Source: Fasciolopsis buskii | Lineage: Eukaryota; Platyhelminthes; Trematoda; Plagiorchiida; Fasciolidae | Length of the DNA: 64,000 nt | Reading direction: 5' to 3' | Assembly (NCBI GenBank): GCA_008360955.1 | Contig: LUCM01009862.1 | Location: forward strand, 513,764-577,763 | In this document: piece after piece, positions 11,812-23,980 of the stretch | How the letters are laid out: the number at the start of each line of letters is the position of its first letter | How positions within the stretch are numbered: position 1 is the stretch's first letter | Position numbers and translations under genes: made by a program | Notes under the pieces: generated by a model | Seen by the model: only the letters and a program-made list of their open reading frames with translations | Database searches by the model: none | Told to the model about the DNA's origin: nothing

Positions 11812-12660
11812 CAATCTTTAATATTGACTACCTGAAAGCGATCGGAAAGGTAGGATGATATTCAAGATAAGGGGAATTTCTTATTCCGTAATTACTAAAC
11901 TTGGCCAGAAGTCGGGGGTGGGAAACGCGGTCAAACGCTTTTGACATGTCTAGAAAGATTATGATCATCGGCCGGCGGGAATCAACACTCTGGGTAACCA
12001 GGTTTAAGAAGTCCAACTGACAGTTTAGGCAGGATCGGCCCCTGAGGAAGCTGTGTTGGAAGGGGTTGATAAGGTTGCGAGTAGCAAGAAAAATAATCAG
12101 CTGTTCTTTAGGAATCTTTTCCACAAGCATCGATAAAACTAGATTGTGGTTAATGGGGAGAACGTTTTCAAGTTGATGCATAGAACCCGTTATGTGGGGT
12201 GAAATAATAATGGATGGTTTCCATTATGACGGAAAAGTAGCGCGGGACATGGAGAGCGAGAAAGGAATTAAAAGGAGTATCGGAATATCTAGACCAACGA
12301 CGCAAAATAGGACTATTTTAATGCGATCAGGGCCAGCCTTGTGGGATGGCCTGGCACATTTCATTACTGTAGTGATGCCACCAACGTTGAATGACATGGA
12401 GGATAATCTAACCGAAGTTAACATTTAGTGGATTTCAGAGTGTACCCGATTGTCATTAATGAGAGTAGAAGAGAAATAAGTATTGAATGCTTCTCCGATG
12501 TCTGCAGGGGACTCGATGCGTAAGCTATTAAATATGATGAAGTTCAGTATAGCTGACGAGTTGGGCTGCGAGCGAGCTTTGAAAATGTAGGAAGTCTTCC
12601 GAACTGGGTTAGGCGACTCAAGAGCTAGCATTTCTTGCCCTTTAACCTTATCTGGGACTC
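11640..12660 (-). pseudogene. CR1-like reverse transcriptase domain (broken)
   Basis: Minus-strand linker 12631-12425 (IGEAFNTYFSSTLI) leads into the RT domain at 12181-11828. That part has NPFQHSFLRGRSC (fingers, motif 2-like), then IIFLDMSKAFDRVSH with the first catalytic Asp (motif A), then LLAKFSNYGIRN. After a frameshift near 11.83 kb come TSVIIQGSVLGP (motif B) and LLADNIKIV, the motif C box, where LADN replaces F/Y-ADD. Loss of the second Asp would kill activity even without the frameshifts. Copy A repeats the motif C portion at 10320-10309. Confidence 0.8.
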
Positions 12661-12823
12661 AATAAGAAATTCTTGTTGCAAGCGGTTGACTTGCACTAAG
12701 AGCGGGGAGTCTCCCGTTTTGTTGACGATTTTTTGAGCCTTCAAAATATTCGTCTGGAGCTGACAAACCCTACTAGGTTTCTTGGGTTTACGTTGAGTGG
12801 TCGGAGTGGACAGACGATTAATA

Positions 12824-13580
12824 CTAAAAGTTTTGCGTAAAGGTCGTCTGCAGCTCTCTGCGGGTCAGGCGATAAAAAGAGGCTGGACCAATCAAGGGTT
12901 CGCAGAGCTTCAGGGATTTCGTCCCAACGGGTCGACATATAGGAAGAGACAGCATGGTGGTTACACATAGGTGAGGAAGATTTAAGGAGGGGGAGCTACA
13001 CGTGACCATCTTGTGGTCACTGCCAGTGAACGGTTTTAGCACTGAAACCTTAACATTAGGAGTGCTATGCGTAGAACCTAGGTCTAAGATATTACGGAAC
13101 CTTGTGCGCGTAGTCACATGCTGAGTCCATCCTTCAGCGTGCGTTTCAGAAACAAAGTTCAGTAGGGTAGGTGGAGCGAATAAAGAGAACCAACAAATTT
13201 TAGGGGCATTGAATTCACCTGAAATTATCTTACGTCTGGGGGGGAGACCAGAAAGATAACTGAAAGCTCGGGCTAGACAGGAAATATCAGAACTACTCGA
13301 GTTTGGTGGTCAGTATGCACATCCAATGTGGACTGGAAGCTCGGGTAATTGTACCAGAAGCTAAATGGTGTCTGGGATAGAATCAAGAAGTGGGTGATGG
13401 AGAACGGAAGCTTTGTGTGGCTGCTTCACGTAGGCTACGCATTCACCTCCTCCACGATTTGATCTATTTGTTTGGAAGGGCCTATAACTTGCCAACAAAG
13501 ACGGAGTGGAGCTGTAGTCTGTTACCCAAGTCTCTGTTACCAAAATAACATCGTGATAGTTTTCAGCTGCTAAAAGTCAG
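12824..13580 (-). pseudogene. CR1-like AP-type endonuclease domain (broken)
   Basis: The domain that nicks target DNA to start reverse transcription in non-LTR elements. On the minus strand near 13.55 kb the translation VILVTETWVTD contains the catalytic-Glu motif (TETW) of the AP-endonuclease fold. Next comes RSNRGGGECVAYV, the usual 'R.GGG.A.Y' block. Near 13.03-13.0 kb TGSDHKMVTC supplies the terminal S-D-H motif. At least two frame changes separate these blocks, so the domain is dead. The same RGGG block is seen in the plus-strand copy at 38.4 kb (TNRGGGCSAYF). Confidence 0.75.
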
Positions 13581-15420
13581 CTGCCTTTCTTTATGGGTGA
13601 GTGAGCGGGAGTTCAGGATGAGTAGGGAAAATTCATTGGAACATTTAAGTCCACGTGATGTTCAAGAGGTGGGGTCGATCGAGATCAATTAATCAAGGGA
13701 TACATTAGAGGTTCGGATAGTGCATAGCTGTGATAAGGGAGTAAATTTAGTAGAGTTAGGTATGCTGGCCGGCGAGCGACTCTCTTTGTTAATGGATTTG
13801 TGGGCTGAAGACCAAGATGATAGAAGAAAATTGAGAGTTAATGATCCGATTGTTAGAGGATGCCAGTGTTGGGGGTATGGTATTAGTTGGGGTGGGACAG
13901 TGTTAGGTGGCCAAATTGTTACCTTGTCACGGCGGGACTGGCAGTCTGAGGGTTTAGTGGGGAGGGGGCTTTGGAAAATGCCGGAGAAAAAGCCGGTTAG
14001 CAGGTATGCGCATGAATATTTTGGGATAGGCGTTACTTTTGGAATTCGCGGGAGTCAGGACAGCAGTGCTTTCTAGCTGAAATAAATGGGGAAAGCGCTG
14101 GACAAGAGGGTTTGGGAAACAGGTCTCATGATAGGTTGTGCGTCATTGGGCGAAATACAGTTATCACAAGTTTGTCAGGTAGCCTGGGAGGATCCGAGGG
14201 TAAATCGTGCAAAATTATGAGGATACTGGTAGTTGGAGTGTGGATTTAGGAGTGCAGTGGTAGGAAAGGGGCACTGAAATGGCGGAAATGCATCTAAATA
14301 GGGTTGACTAAATAGGGTAAGTGGACGGAAGTAGGGAGGATAAGCGGCTGGCCCTAAATGTGGAGGGGCATTAGCATCATGCTGGAATGTGGCAACTGTG
14401 TCATCGAAGGAAGGTGGAGGTATGAATACAGTGGGCCAATCAACTCGCGATCGTAGGCGGCGGTTAGTAGTCCTTCGTGAGTTTGTGGACCTTCCGGGAA
14501 GGCTTACTCGAATTGAGTGTGCCGAGAGTGCCAGGCAGTCGAGGTATACTAACCGGTTGACCCATTGGATTAACAGGATAGCTAATAAAGTGCGGGGTTT
14601 CGTGATTAGTTGAATAGGTCACTGGTATGCGCTTCATGTGGAATTCAACTGCTTTTGGCTGGGTGCCATGCTGTTGTTTGACAGAAAGACGAGGAAGTGC
14701 TAGAGGGCTTATCTGGGTTGGGGTGTATGTGAAGCGGCTGGTATTATCCTGAAAAGACATCGGTGAGACGGCAATCATCCGCGTGGTTCTACCTTCTGCG
14801 CTGCTAGCTTGGGATACCACAGCTGGTAGATGTAGATGAGCACGTTTGCGGGGTGGTCGGACGGGCGAAAGGGAGTAAGGTTTATCTAGATCTACCGGTA
14901 TTTGGTTGCGACCGAAAGAGATGATGTCGAGGGATTACCACTTTTGCAGCAGGTATACGCGAAGGTGGAGTGACACTGCCTCCATTAGATTTATTCTCAG
15001 ACAGACTAGTAACAGATTTGTGGGGTGAGGAGATTGGAGAGGAAATTGAGCGGCGTAAGTACGGGAGAGGTCGGTTGTGCAAATTGCTTGAAGGTGCAGT
15101 TTTCGATGGGTTTTGTATTTTGTTCTCGGTAGTAGTCACCGGGGTCGGGATAGCCGGATATGTGAGGCGATGGAGACTGTCACAGGTTAGTTGAAACCTG
15201 GGCAGTAGGCTCGAAATTTAGCCCATCAGGAGGAACCTGAACTGGCAGCGCGCTGGTCAGAGGGGAGCACCCGATACAGCCGAAGTTCCGCCAACTTGAG
15301 AAGCTGCGGTAAACTTGAGTGACCCTAGTATATCTCTCTGGAACGGAGTTTTATCCGTAAAGATCTAGATTGTTTTGTATGGCCTACAGTTAGCAATGTC
15401 CGCCTCGTGGCTAGAAACTT
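13581..15420 (-). other. CR1-like inter-ORF region, Pro/Ser/Thr-rich remnants
   Basis: Minus-strand frames at 15139-14882 and 14820-14464 are rich in Pro, Ser, Thr and His with no catalytic motif. They lie between ORF1 and the endonuclease, so they are probably the rest of ORF1 or its low-complexity tail, cut by stops. The plus strand is strongly G-rich throughout. Confidence 0.5.
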
Positions 15421-15921
15421 CTAAGCAGAAAATTCATCAAGATATTGAAATAGAATTGGACAGTTATTTTTAGAGGATTTTTTCCGGAACCTAGAACACA
15501 GACAAGAGTGGTGGGTCATGCTGCAAGCATTGAGAATGGTAGATTGGACCAGTGGTAGTGGGAGGTGGTTGGGTACTTCAAAGGCAACGGCGTTCTTTGC
15601 ATTCGCAATAAGTTTGTTAGCTTCTTTAGTTTTGGAGTCGAAAAAGCGTCCTGTGGCAGCGAGATTGCTGGAATTATTATCATTGGAAGGGTCAATTAGG
15701 CTGGCTAATGGAGACAATTTCAATGACAGGTCCTCGATCTGTTTTACTCTGATTTCTAGGTCCCTTAGTCTTTTCGAGACATCTAAAGCTTTGTAACCAG
15801 AAGTGCTAAATATGTCAATAAGCGGGACTGAGCACGTTTTAGTGGGAATCGGGGGTTTTAAGGAATTTCTCAGTACTGTCGTGCGGCGTTGACGTCGCTT
15901 TGGTTCGGCTGGTGAAGGCAT
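15421..15921 (-). pseudogene. CR1-like ORF1 (coiled-coil RNA-binding-type protein)
   Basis: A 166-codon open frame at the 5' end of the minus-strand CR1-like element. It starts with a basic Pro-rich head (KRRQRRTTVLR, residues 8-18). Around residues 50-85 a Leu/Ile heptad-like segment (VSKRLRDLEIRVKQIEDLSL) is typical of the trimerising coiled coil in non-LTR ORF1 proteins. After that come VPNHLPLPLVQ and a Cys-bearing stretch (ACSMTHHSCLCSR). ORF1 proteins bind the element RNA. This frame is the least damaged part of the element, but whether it is complete at the C-terminus is unclear. The assignment rests on position and the coiled coil, not on a database match. Confidence 0.6.
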
Positions 15922-16440
15922 CGTGCTGGTTGCAGAAAGTCAAGGACGTCTGAAATGGCTATGAGAGCTATACACGTTTGGTAACAGGCAACAGAATGGT
16001 GTCAAGAAGTGCAAGAGATAAAGGTGAGAAGATAAATAAACAGGCTAATTGGCAAAATTGCTCTTAAAAGTAGATCAATAGACGAGTGGAACATGTGGTT
16101 GGCAGCATAAAGACCTTTAAAATAGGTCCAGGTGGGAGTTGAAAATGTTACGGTCCAGGCTTGAAGCAAATATTGACGGAAGGGTCAGCGAGGGATGAGG
16201 TCAGAGTTTATTGGCCAAAACAATTTAGGGAATATTTGCAACTGGGAAAACAGTTCTAATTGTTAAAAATATTACAGTGAAACCCTAAATTGCAAAAGAC
16301 AGCAGCGAGAACAACTCACAGCGAGAAACTTTGTACCGAATAATGAAACCGGACTGTGAATCAAATAAGCCGTCCTCAGCATTGGTTTTGTACCCCATCA
16401 ACCTAGACTTGATCCTGCGGAAGGAGAAACCCACACTGCC

Positions 16441-18183
16441 CGTGTACGCATGGCGTACCACTGGTTCTTACGCCGTAGAATTTATGAAATTGGCGCGCTA
16501 GACTCTCCACGTATATCCATGGCATCGCTCATGCACGTTTCTACCCCACCTCTCTGTTTGTTAGATACACGCGAGGCATGTGTGCTCACGCCCTCTACAA
16601 CAATCGTCATACAGTCATTTTCAAACTCCTTACCGCTCCCTCCGCTACATTTTTTCCTTCAGAGGTATACACCTACTATCATGCCTTTGGAATTGGAAGG
16701 TGCCATTGTTCTATCGATACTGTTTATTATCATCCAGTTGGCAGCGGATCTTCCTATTTAGCCTCTAATCCATTTTGCTATCCGTGAATTATACCGGTGA
16801 CTGCTTTCAGCCAACCTTCGCCGCATTGCTTTGTGCCGCTGATAACGAACCACTGTCTCCGCTTCCTCCCTTCCGGATACTGTCCAACCGACGGACTTAT
16901 TTTAATCTTTATTTTTCATTTTATCCATCGCCATAAGACCTCGGATTTTTTCATCCTATTAACCCTCGTATTCCCCAAGGCCCAAATGGGTATCTTATCT
17001 CCTGACCCGATTGCACTCATCAGGTTACCTAAAACCCAAGCTCCAACCGTTCCCCCTCATTTGAAGTTAGCCTCTGCTTTGCATAGCACTAACTGAGGAC
17101 AAAAAAGAACCTAATTTACCAGAGTAGCATGGAAATAACCCCCAAAACAACCCTATGACCATTCAGTAAATGGAGTGGTTCGAATTATTTTAATAGTGGA
17201 TCAACACTTGAAATACCACTGCCTAAATCTGTTTAACCCGCATATGTGAAAATACCATAGATATATCTCCCCATTTTTCCATTCACGCCCATTTTCGGTC
17301 CTTATGTTTACCTGTTTATATCTTCTTTGCCACTTACCACAGCCATTCAGCTGGAACACCTTTCAGACGGCCGGTTTCTTTATTACTCCAGACTGTCTAG
17401 ACACCACAATCACTACCCCAGGTCGACCTAAACGATCTACCTTTCAGGCCGCGCTAAAACAGAAGGATGACCGGCCTCAACGGCCAATGAAAACTTGCGG
17501 TCTCTGCTACAAGTCCTATCAGAACTAGAGGCTGCGTAATGGGATCTCTGGCGTCAACTTGCCGTGAGCATACAAATCTTGTCCACTGCGAAGCTTGAGC
17601 TAACTGCGGCTAACAGGCCAGTCACATCAACAGCAAACATTTACCAAAGCACCCACATATAAACACTGCCGTTCAGTCATCGTCATAACTCCGGATGCCC
17701 TTTCCAATTCCTCCTTGAGTTAGTATTCTCGTTGTAACTGCCAACAATTTGATCCCTCATTGGAAAGAATATAAGAGAAACAACCTCACTTCGCACAGCA
17801 GTTGGATAGTTTATTTAACCTGTTGTGTATTGCTCTTTGCATTCCACCTTTCGCACGGTGACGCTTCCCCCACTGCGCCCTGAAACAATGATTCACCTCA
17901 TCCACCTCACTGTTCTGTTCCACTTCGCACATCCAAGCAGATTCCGCTTATTTCCGTGGTTGCAGAAGCCACCGCACAATGCTTGACCTCTAGCTCCCAT
18001 CCCCAAGTTGATGTTACTCGTCTATTGTCCTCCACCCTCCTTTCTTTCAGTCGTTTTAATCTGATTAACTTCCGCGGACATTGTAAAAACGTGTTAAATT
18101 TTGAGCAACTCGGCCACACTTTCACATTTACCGCTGTTCTTCAACCAAATTTCGCAATATTGGAGCATCTAAACGCAGAGTAA
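16441..18183 (+). mobile_element. probable CR1-like ORF1-region debris
   Basis: C-rich, G-poor DNA on the plus strand, the same compositional signature as the other plus-strand CR1 pieces and the complement of the 9-16 kb element. A frame at 17304-17528 reads TPGRPKRSTFQAALK then DRPQRPMKTC. It resembles in style and position the basic Pro-rich head of ORF1 at 15.9 kb. Other frames (16797-17096, 17956-18183) are open but uninformative. Interpretation is weak. It faces away from the minus-strand element across about 0.5 kb. Confidence 0.35.
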
Positions 18184-18639
18184 CGTGCTACACGTTACTT
18201 ATGCTAACTTACTGGTAACAATGGGTGATCTTAAGTGATCAGTCTCTCCGACTCCACTTTCGAGCTACGCTCCTCGATGAGTTGCGTTGTGCCGTTGTTA
18301 TGTCTGACCATGCAAACTAACACATCTATCGGATTTTTTGAGAACCATGCCATATTTAATCCTGAGATGTTTCACAACTATTGCATTTGAAAGAAAGATT
18401 TCATTGTAGCAGGCCGCTGCTGCATCGACTTTCGGAAATGATGGTGTACAAAAAAAACCTTGAGTTCTTCCCTCCAAAAGTGGGAGATATATGAGATTTT
18501 CCACGCCACCCACTGGTAAATCCCAAGGAACAAAAAATCTTCACATGTTGTTCTGCTTGGCAGTCACTTTTCGAGGAATACCGCTCATAGATCGGCTGTT
18601 GCATGGGCCAGGTTTAAGTCCATCGCGAAGTTCTATGGC

Positions 18640-19140
18640 TCCCTCGATTGCGTAAAGTATGAATATGCATCCACAAGAGAAATGTCTCTTTAGGTAACGT
18701 TGGCGGAAGGCAATAGGAATGCGTTGTGTTTTTTATGGTGGGCACAAAATGGCATAGACAAATCAATGGTGGAGGGCATAGTGACAACCCATCCATTTGG
18801 TACACGGCGACAATAAACGAAGGGTCAATTAGGCGGGCAGTAGTGAACAGCTTTATCGGATACGCTCATGATGGTAATTACTTGATTCATTCGATTTGGC
18901 AAACACGGTCACTGAATACGTGGTGCGTTTGACGGGGCCGACAAAGGCCGAAGACTTCCGCATAAATAAATGGAAATCCAAATCCGCCGAGGTCATCAAA
19001 TTCATCTCAGCAAACCAACAATTAAGGACGACCTTTCGGCTAGATGTACCACCACACACGTCGAAAAGACTCTTGGAGTATAACGCGGCGTCTGGAAAGG
19101 TGAGTTGTTTTTTAGCTGAACGTTGTCCAGCGAGCAGTTA
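18640..19140 (+). pseudogene. BEL/Pao reverse transcriptase fragment
   Basis: NALCFLWWAQNGID near 18.72 kb matches the BEL/Pao RT block 'D..R.ALRFLWW', and THPFGT follows at the right spacing for the 'HLFG' block. Around 18.93-19.1 kb, DFRINKWKSKSAEVI corresponds to the 'GGFRLTKW.SN..EVL' block just after the active site, and PPHTSKRLL to the approach of the Pao region. The YVDD segment itself falls in a damaged stretch (VNSFIGY at 18.85 kb may be its remnant). Several frames are needed to follow it, so it cannot be translated as one protein. Confidence 0.7.
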
Positions 19141-19369
19141 TGATTAGGCGATTCCCTTGTGTCTCCGACCCATGCGATTCGTTTTGCTTCGGTTCTCCGT
19201 GTCCATTTCCCGAAAATACGCTGCCGCGATAACCTTGCAGGATGAAAACTGGTTGTCTGCCCCAGTGGTTCCTAAAATCACTCGTCGTGAATGCAGTTTC
19301 TGGGCAGCCTTGGGGGATCTGGGAGCACAAAATGTCCTTGATGCCTGTCCTCGAACGATATGAAACGCA

Positions 19370-19665
19370 AAGGAAAGTTGAACGAGTTTTGGGACTCACT
19401 AAAGGCAGGTCAAATTACCAGTGTGCAGGGACCATGGAATAAAGGTGATCGCAGTGGCAACGTTAGGATATTGCCGGCCAAATCTCGATCCGCAACTTCG
19501 GAGTCAATAGCAGTCTCATACCTGGAGTTAGTTGCGACGGTTTTGATGGAATATCGGGCAATTTTGATCCATCAACTAGACCGGAGTCATGTGGAGGGAT
19601 GCAGCGATCGTCCTCTACCGCAATTCTGTCGCAGACATAAAAATGCGACTAAGGTTGGACAATAG
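19370..19665 (+). pseudogene. BEL/Pao post-RT (Pao / RNase H-proximal) fragment
   Basis: A frame of about 100 codons. LPAKSRSATSESIAVSYLEL corresponds to the BEL/Pao block 'KSRVAPLK..TIPRLEL.A', and the conserved Leu-Glu-Leu and following Ala/Val-rich helix are present. In BEL/Pao elements this lies in the RNase H region downstream of RT. The position 0.3 kb after the RT remnants fits. The frame closes at 19665 and nothing clear is seen until the integrase at 20.2 kb. Confidence 0.65.
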
Positions 19666-20194
19666 AGGTGTTTGAAATCAGCCGAGAATTCAGCTGGCTT
19701 ATACTTTCTGGGGTTGAAGAAATTATAGCCACTGGAAGCATGGACTAACGGTCCAGAATTTCTCAGTTAACCCGAAAGTCTTTCAACAGTGAGTGACCTT
19801 AGCGATTATAACGAGCCAGGGCTGGAATTCAGAGTGACACAATAATGACCGTCTTGGCTATCCGCGTGTGTAGAACACGCATTGGTGCTTTGACTCCAGA
19901 AGATCTACGATCAGAAGAGTTTGACCGAATCCAGATGTTGCAATTCGAGATCTGCAAAGTGCGAGTGCATGACGGTTCACACAGAGGGTAAGAAACGAAG
20001 ATCGGTTGCTTAAGATGGTTGAACCGCACTCATCAAAGGTTTGCCAAGAGTGTGCGATGGACCGACGTGCTCAGTTCTAAGCTTTGACGCAAAACACCCA
20101 AGCATCCTGCCAACTCCGCACCACGTGATCGATCTACTGGTGTAACACTCATGCAATGGAGTGATATGAAGGGGAAAATCACGTTCTAGTCATC

Positions 20195-21140
20195 ATGTAG
20201 GAAGTTCTTTGGCTCGTAGGTGGAAGAGCAACAGCGAGAAGAGTGATCAAAGCGGGTGTGCAGCGCCGGAGATGCACGGACACGATGGGAAGGCGACCTA
20301 TAGCCCGCTTCCAAATTGCAGTGGAACTCCTTGCTGGTGGCCATTCAGCAGTGCCGGGATCGGCTATTTTAGTCCACCATGAATAACATGCGGGAAACGT
20401 AGAGAAAAGAATATGAATACACAATGTTATGCACGCAATCTCAAGACGTGCACGCAAAAGTTGCACAGTCGACGAGTGTGGAGTTGTTTTTGCAGGAGCT
20501 GCAGCCTTTCACAAACTGCCGAGGAGCATCGTTAAACATGTATTCTGATGATGGCTCAGACAATTTGGAGCTGATCGAGAACTATCGTGTTGGAATCAGG
20601 ACCAGAATAGGTCGCGCTGAAAGATAAACCACGGAGTTCGGCATTTGGTGGAATTTTAACCCCTATACGCTAACCATCAAGGTGGGGTATGAAAATGTTT
20701 TGTCAAGTCCATCCGAATAATAATGCTGTCATTGGCTAAACGACAAACACTTGACGGCGAGACTTCAAGTGCGGTATTAATTGGAATGAAAAGAATACTA
20801 AACAACCGTCCATTAGCAGTGGTGCCCTCCATTTGGCTTTGAACATTGATGGTGTTTCTTGGAACAAGTTAATCTTCCTCGGTTAGATCTTTGCTGGTGA
20901 AAACAAGTCAGGTAATTTACCAAGTTCTTTCGGGGAAGATGGTTAGCAGAATATATGCAAGCACCCAGGCCGGACGGGAGTGATCGTCTAGGGCAGGCCA
21001 TGTAGTGATGATCCCCGACGAACCCGCCCATGTCAGTTCTTGGCTTCTCGGTGCTGCGAAGCAGGTAGTCACCAGCTCCGACGGACTTGCAAAAATGGTT
21101 GGCATTAGAACTTCAAGGGGGAGTGACCCGCAATTTGTTT
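20195..21140 (+). pseudogene. BEL/Pao integrase, decayed
   Basis: WLVGGRATARRVIKAGVQRR at 20210-20269 matches the integrase N-terminal zinc region of BEL/Pao elements ('FW...GR...R.V...C..C'), with the first expected Cys missing. A frameshifted WWPFSSAGIGYFSPP follows, equivalent to 'PF...GVDYFGP' with the catalytic Asp read as Gly. Then comes NMYSDDGSD near 20.54 kb, equivalent to 'SDNGTNF' (second catalytic Asp). KRILNNRPLA near 20.79 kb and VVMIPDEPAHVSSWLLGAAK near 21.0 kb match the conserved C-terminal 'R.LNNRPL' and 'V.I.DE..PR..W.LG.' blocks. Catalytic changes and broken frames make it inactive. Confidence 0.75.
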
Positions 21141-22789
21141 TCCATAAGTCTCTTGGACGGCGAGGAAGGGGCGTATGACACAATAGCTTTCAAAAGGGGA
21201 TTTTAAAGCAAAGAATGGTGGGGTGGAGAGTCCACATTCATGTATTCACGCTGTTTTCACTTGTTTTGCCATGCTAACTGGTCATCGAATACTATATCTT
21301 ATTCTGAGATCACTCACCGGTTAACATCTTGGAGACACTGAGAGACGTGTCTAACTGATTTTCTTCACTAACCACTTACGCCCGAGTCTTGTGTTGATGC
21401 TTTTCCCCGCAAATGTGTTACTAACAGCACACCAGTGAATAATGAATCCGTGCTAATATGTTGAAATCTTGAACACCTTTTCTGCTAGCCAAGGTCCGGG
21501 ATAATTTAGGTCTGCCACTTGTCAACCACACGTAACATGATGTTTCATTTTGCATTTATGGCCATGCATTAAGACAAGTTTTCACATCATCTACGGTTTC
21601 TATGACGCCTGATCCTAATATCCGACCTCCCTTGCTCACATTCTGGTCAATCCTTATTTTGGTGGCCGTTAACAACCATCAGTTAAGAATAAAAAGACTG
21701 ACGAAAGCGAAATGGATTCGACGGGAATCGTTTCATAGACGAAGTTGGCAAGCCGGTGGCAAGGGAGCAGTTTGGCAACAATAGGAAATAATTGGGTGGG
21801 GAGAAATCAACGCCTTTAATGTTAACCATTAACTTGCTCTGTTAGGACGGAGCTCGGAGCATAGTGTAACGGACGGACAAAAGAAAATCACGCGAAAGAC
21901 ATTTGGCATCGAAATTCGTCGGATTACCGTCATATGGATGAATTTGGTGCTTGTATTACGCATGCTTTTGTTTGATTGAAAGTTAGTTGTTTGCACGAGG
22001 ATTGCGATTTTGACAACCACTGTTTTTCTACACATGTGAATTACATGCTCACTTCCGTACAGTAATATGGGCTATCGTTTTGAGTCTCTGTGATCGTATA
22101 TTTGGGGTCTGTTTATGTTTGCACATTGGTTAACTTAGTAGTCAAGTATCATATAATTTTCAAATTAGTTGCTCTTCGTTTGGGATTCGACTTTGGTTGC
22201 GGATTGCTCCAAAAATGTTTACACTTTTGCAGGGCGATGCCGCCTTTGTCGTTTCTTGGTTGCAGTCGAGAGGTGCTTTGGTCACCGCTCCAAGTCTTGC
22301 GGAATTGCCTGCCCAAAAATCTCACGATATTACGAATATTATCCAGTTTTTTGGTGAATATCGATATCCGTTCATACCACTAGAATGATTGTGGATTCCC
22401 GTTTTTTATCAGACACATTTTGCCTCTTCTAAATTAGCTGCATTGTGCTAAGTAGATTGTGCCTAATGCGTTCTTTTTATGGGATTATTAGTTCTGCAAT
22501 GATAAGTGACTCTGGAAGCAGCCGACTGAAGTTTGCTTCTAACGTGAGTGCTCTGGTCTCTTAATTGCTTCAAACTGCACCGCCACGAGAAAGAATCCTA
22601 GTGCACTAATTTGAGGGCCTTAATTTAGCCGAAGACTGAAGAAGCTTTGGACATATAGAGAATTATCGGTTTGGGCTTGGACCCAGACATTTTGTTGGTC
22701 CCGTGTTACGGGTTGGAATGCCTTGCTGCCTTTGTTGTTTTACCGCTGCGGGTTGAGCCTTTAGATTGTGCTTGTAGTCACCTGAAGTG
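21141..22789. other. no gene recognised
   Basis: Short overlapping plus-strand frames at 22.09-22.39 kb, one with several Cys and His (CRLCRF, CFGHRSKSCGIACP), do not form a known zinc knuckle pattern. The rest is AT-richer and featureless. Confidence 0.5.
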
Positions 22790-23110
22790 AAATGCGTTGA
22801 CCGAAGTACGTTATATCAATGATAATAATACATTTCTTGACCAGTGCCATAAACTTGCGGTGCGCTTGATCATGACAGACGAGGATAAAATAAGCAATCG
22901 CCTGCAAATGGTGGGGGCCTATACAATAACTAGTAATAAGTACGTCATTTCGTGTATTTGGTAAGAGCATAAATAGTAACGAATTTCCATGCCCGTTAGT
23001 TGAATGCAAAGGGGACTTTTCGACAGTACCGCTTGGTGTCATTGTTGCGCATCCCGTAGGCCGCTGGCTCTTTATTTCTGCGACCACAAAGAACGGCCAC
23101 CGGGATTGGC
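22790..23110. repeat. unclassified dispersed repeat, copy 1
   Basis: Related to 28310-28640 in the same orientation. The clearest shared block is TTTGGTAAGAGCATAAAT, one variable base, then GTAACGAATTTCCA (here about 22957-22988). The flanks also align with gaps (GATAAAAT, ACAATA.CTA.TAAT.CGTAC, TGGTGTCATT.T.GCGCAT). On the minus strand both translate to a similar PTGCATMTP / PTRCAIMTP stretch followed by GNSL.FMLLPN, so it may once have been coding. No family recognised. Confidence 0.6.
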
Positions 23111-23980
23111 CTTATGGCCTTCCGGATACCAAACGAAAATTCCTGTCTTTCAAGACCAATTTCATTCTCGGTGGCAAAAGCATGCAGGTCCAGGCACTCA
23201 ATAATACGTTTGTTACGCAAGCCCTATGGATTCGTCATGGCTTCCAGTAGCTAGCCGCTTGGGCAAGCTGTGTCTGACTACGTCGCAGGAGTTGCACGCA
23301 CGCTGTGAACGAGCACATTACTGTCAACGACTCCTTTTGTTTAGCTGTGATGAGGTTATGTGCAAGTCACTGGATGCATTCTGATATGGCCCCACGTTGG
23401 CTTGCATAACTAACCAACCAATGCAAACCTTGAGGAAAAATGGCCATGAAATACAAGCGCTTCACTGGGGCTATTGGTGAAAATTACTCCACCAGTCGGA
23501 ATGTTTGCAACTTTGTAAATAAATCTTCAACTTGCTCCCCCTCAGAGTTTCTACTTCTTTTTAACATTTTGCGTAGCTAGGATCAAAGCCCACTCAGCGC
23601 TCAATGTAAATTCCCTTTCCTCTTGTTGCCGCGACTGTTCAAAATTTGTTTACCGGTTCCAATGCCGCATATCTTGGTCATACATCAATTTATTCCGCCT
23701 CATTTCGACATCTGGTCTCCGTAAGCGGAAACATGTTAGTGCTGTCTAGACGAAGTCTTTAGAAAATCTACCCTTATGATCCTGATGGGACCACCACTTC
23801 CCCGTCAAGCAGCTGCCTCTTCATAGCCCCTGCAGTGCGCCACAGAATCGCGATCAGCGTCAGGAAGCCAGCTCCATAGCAATTCGGAACTAAGGGTGTG
23901 GCCCTTGCATACCAGTTCCTTAGTCACTTGCTATACAGTTGTTGTATACACGTCGGGCAGTGCTCGTCCGTGAGGTTTAC
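23111..23980. other. no gene recognised
   Basis: No motif found on either strand. It probably includes the 3' end or LTR of the minus-strand gypsy element that starts at about 23.98 kb, but no matching LTR partner was found. Confidence 0.4.

Larger units (their letters stand above)
9073..15960 (-). mobile_element. CR1-like non-LTR retrotransposon, long decayed copy
   Basis: Read on the minus strand, the parts come in the standard order for a CR1/Jockey-type element. They are ORF1 with a coiled coil (15921-15421), a Pro/Ser-rich stretch (15.1-13.6 kb), AP-type endonuclease (13.58-12.82 kb), a linker (12.66-12.2 kb), RT (12.18-11.6 kb) and a C-terminal LWNKLP block (11.18-10.8 kb). Frameshifts and stops break every part. 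The RT active-site box that would read FADD reads LADN (11690-11679). The 3' section occurs twice because of the exact duplication described separately, so the true element is about 1.37 kb shorter than these coordinates. No target-site duplication was found. Confidence 0.8.
18600..21140 (+). mobile_element. BEL/Pao LTR retrotransposon pol, decayed
   Basis: Plus-strand fragments follow one another in BEL/Pao order: RT (18.64-19.14 kb), the Pao-type region after RT (19.37-19.66 kb), integrase zinc/core part (20.2-20.64 kb) and integrase C-terminus (20.78-21.13 kb). All are separated by stops or frame changes. I did not locate LTRs, gag or protease. The element may begin before 18.6 kb, where frames become unrecognisable. 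Flanks give no target-site duplication I could see. Identification rests on several independent BEL-type motifs described in the sub-entries. Confidence 0.75.
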
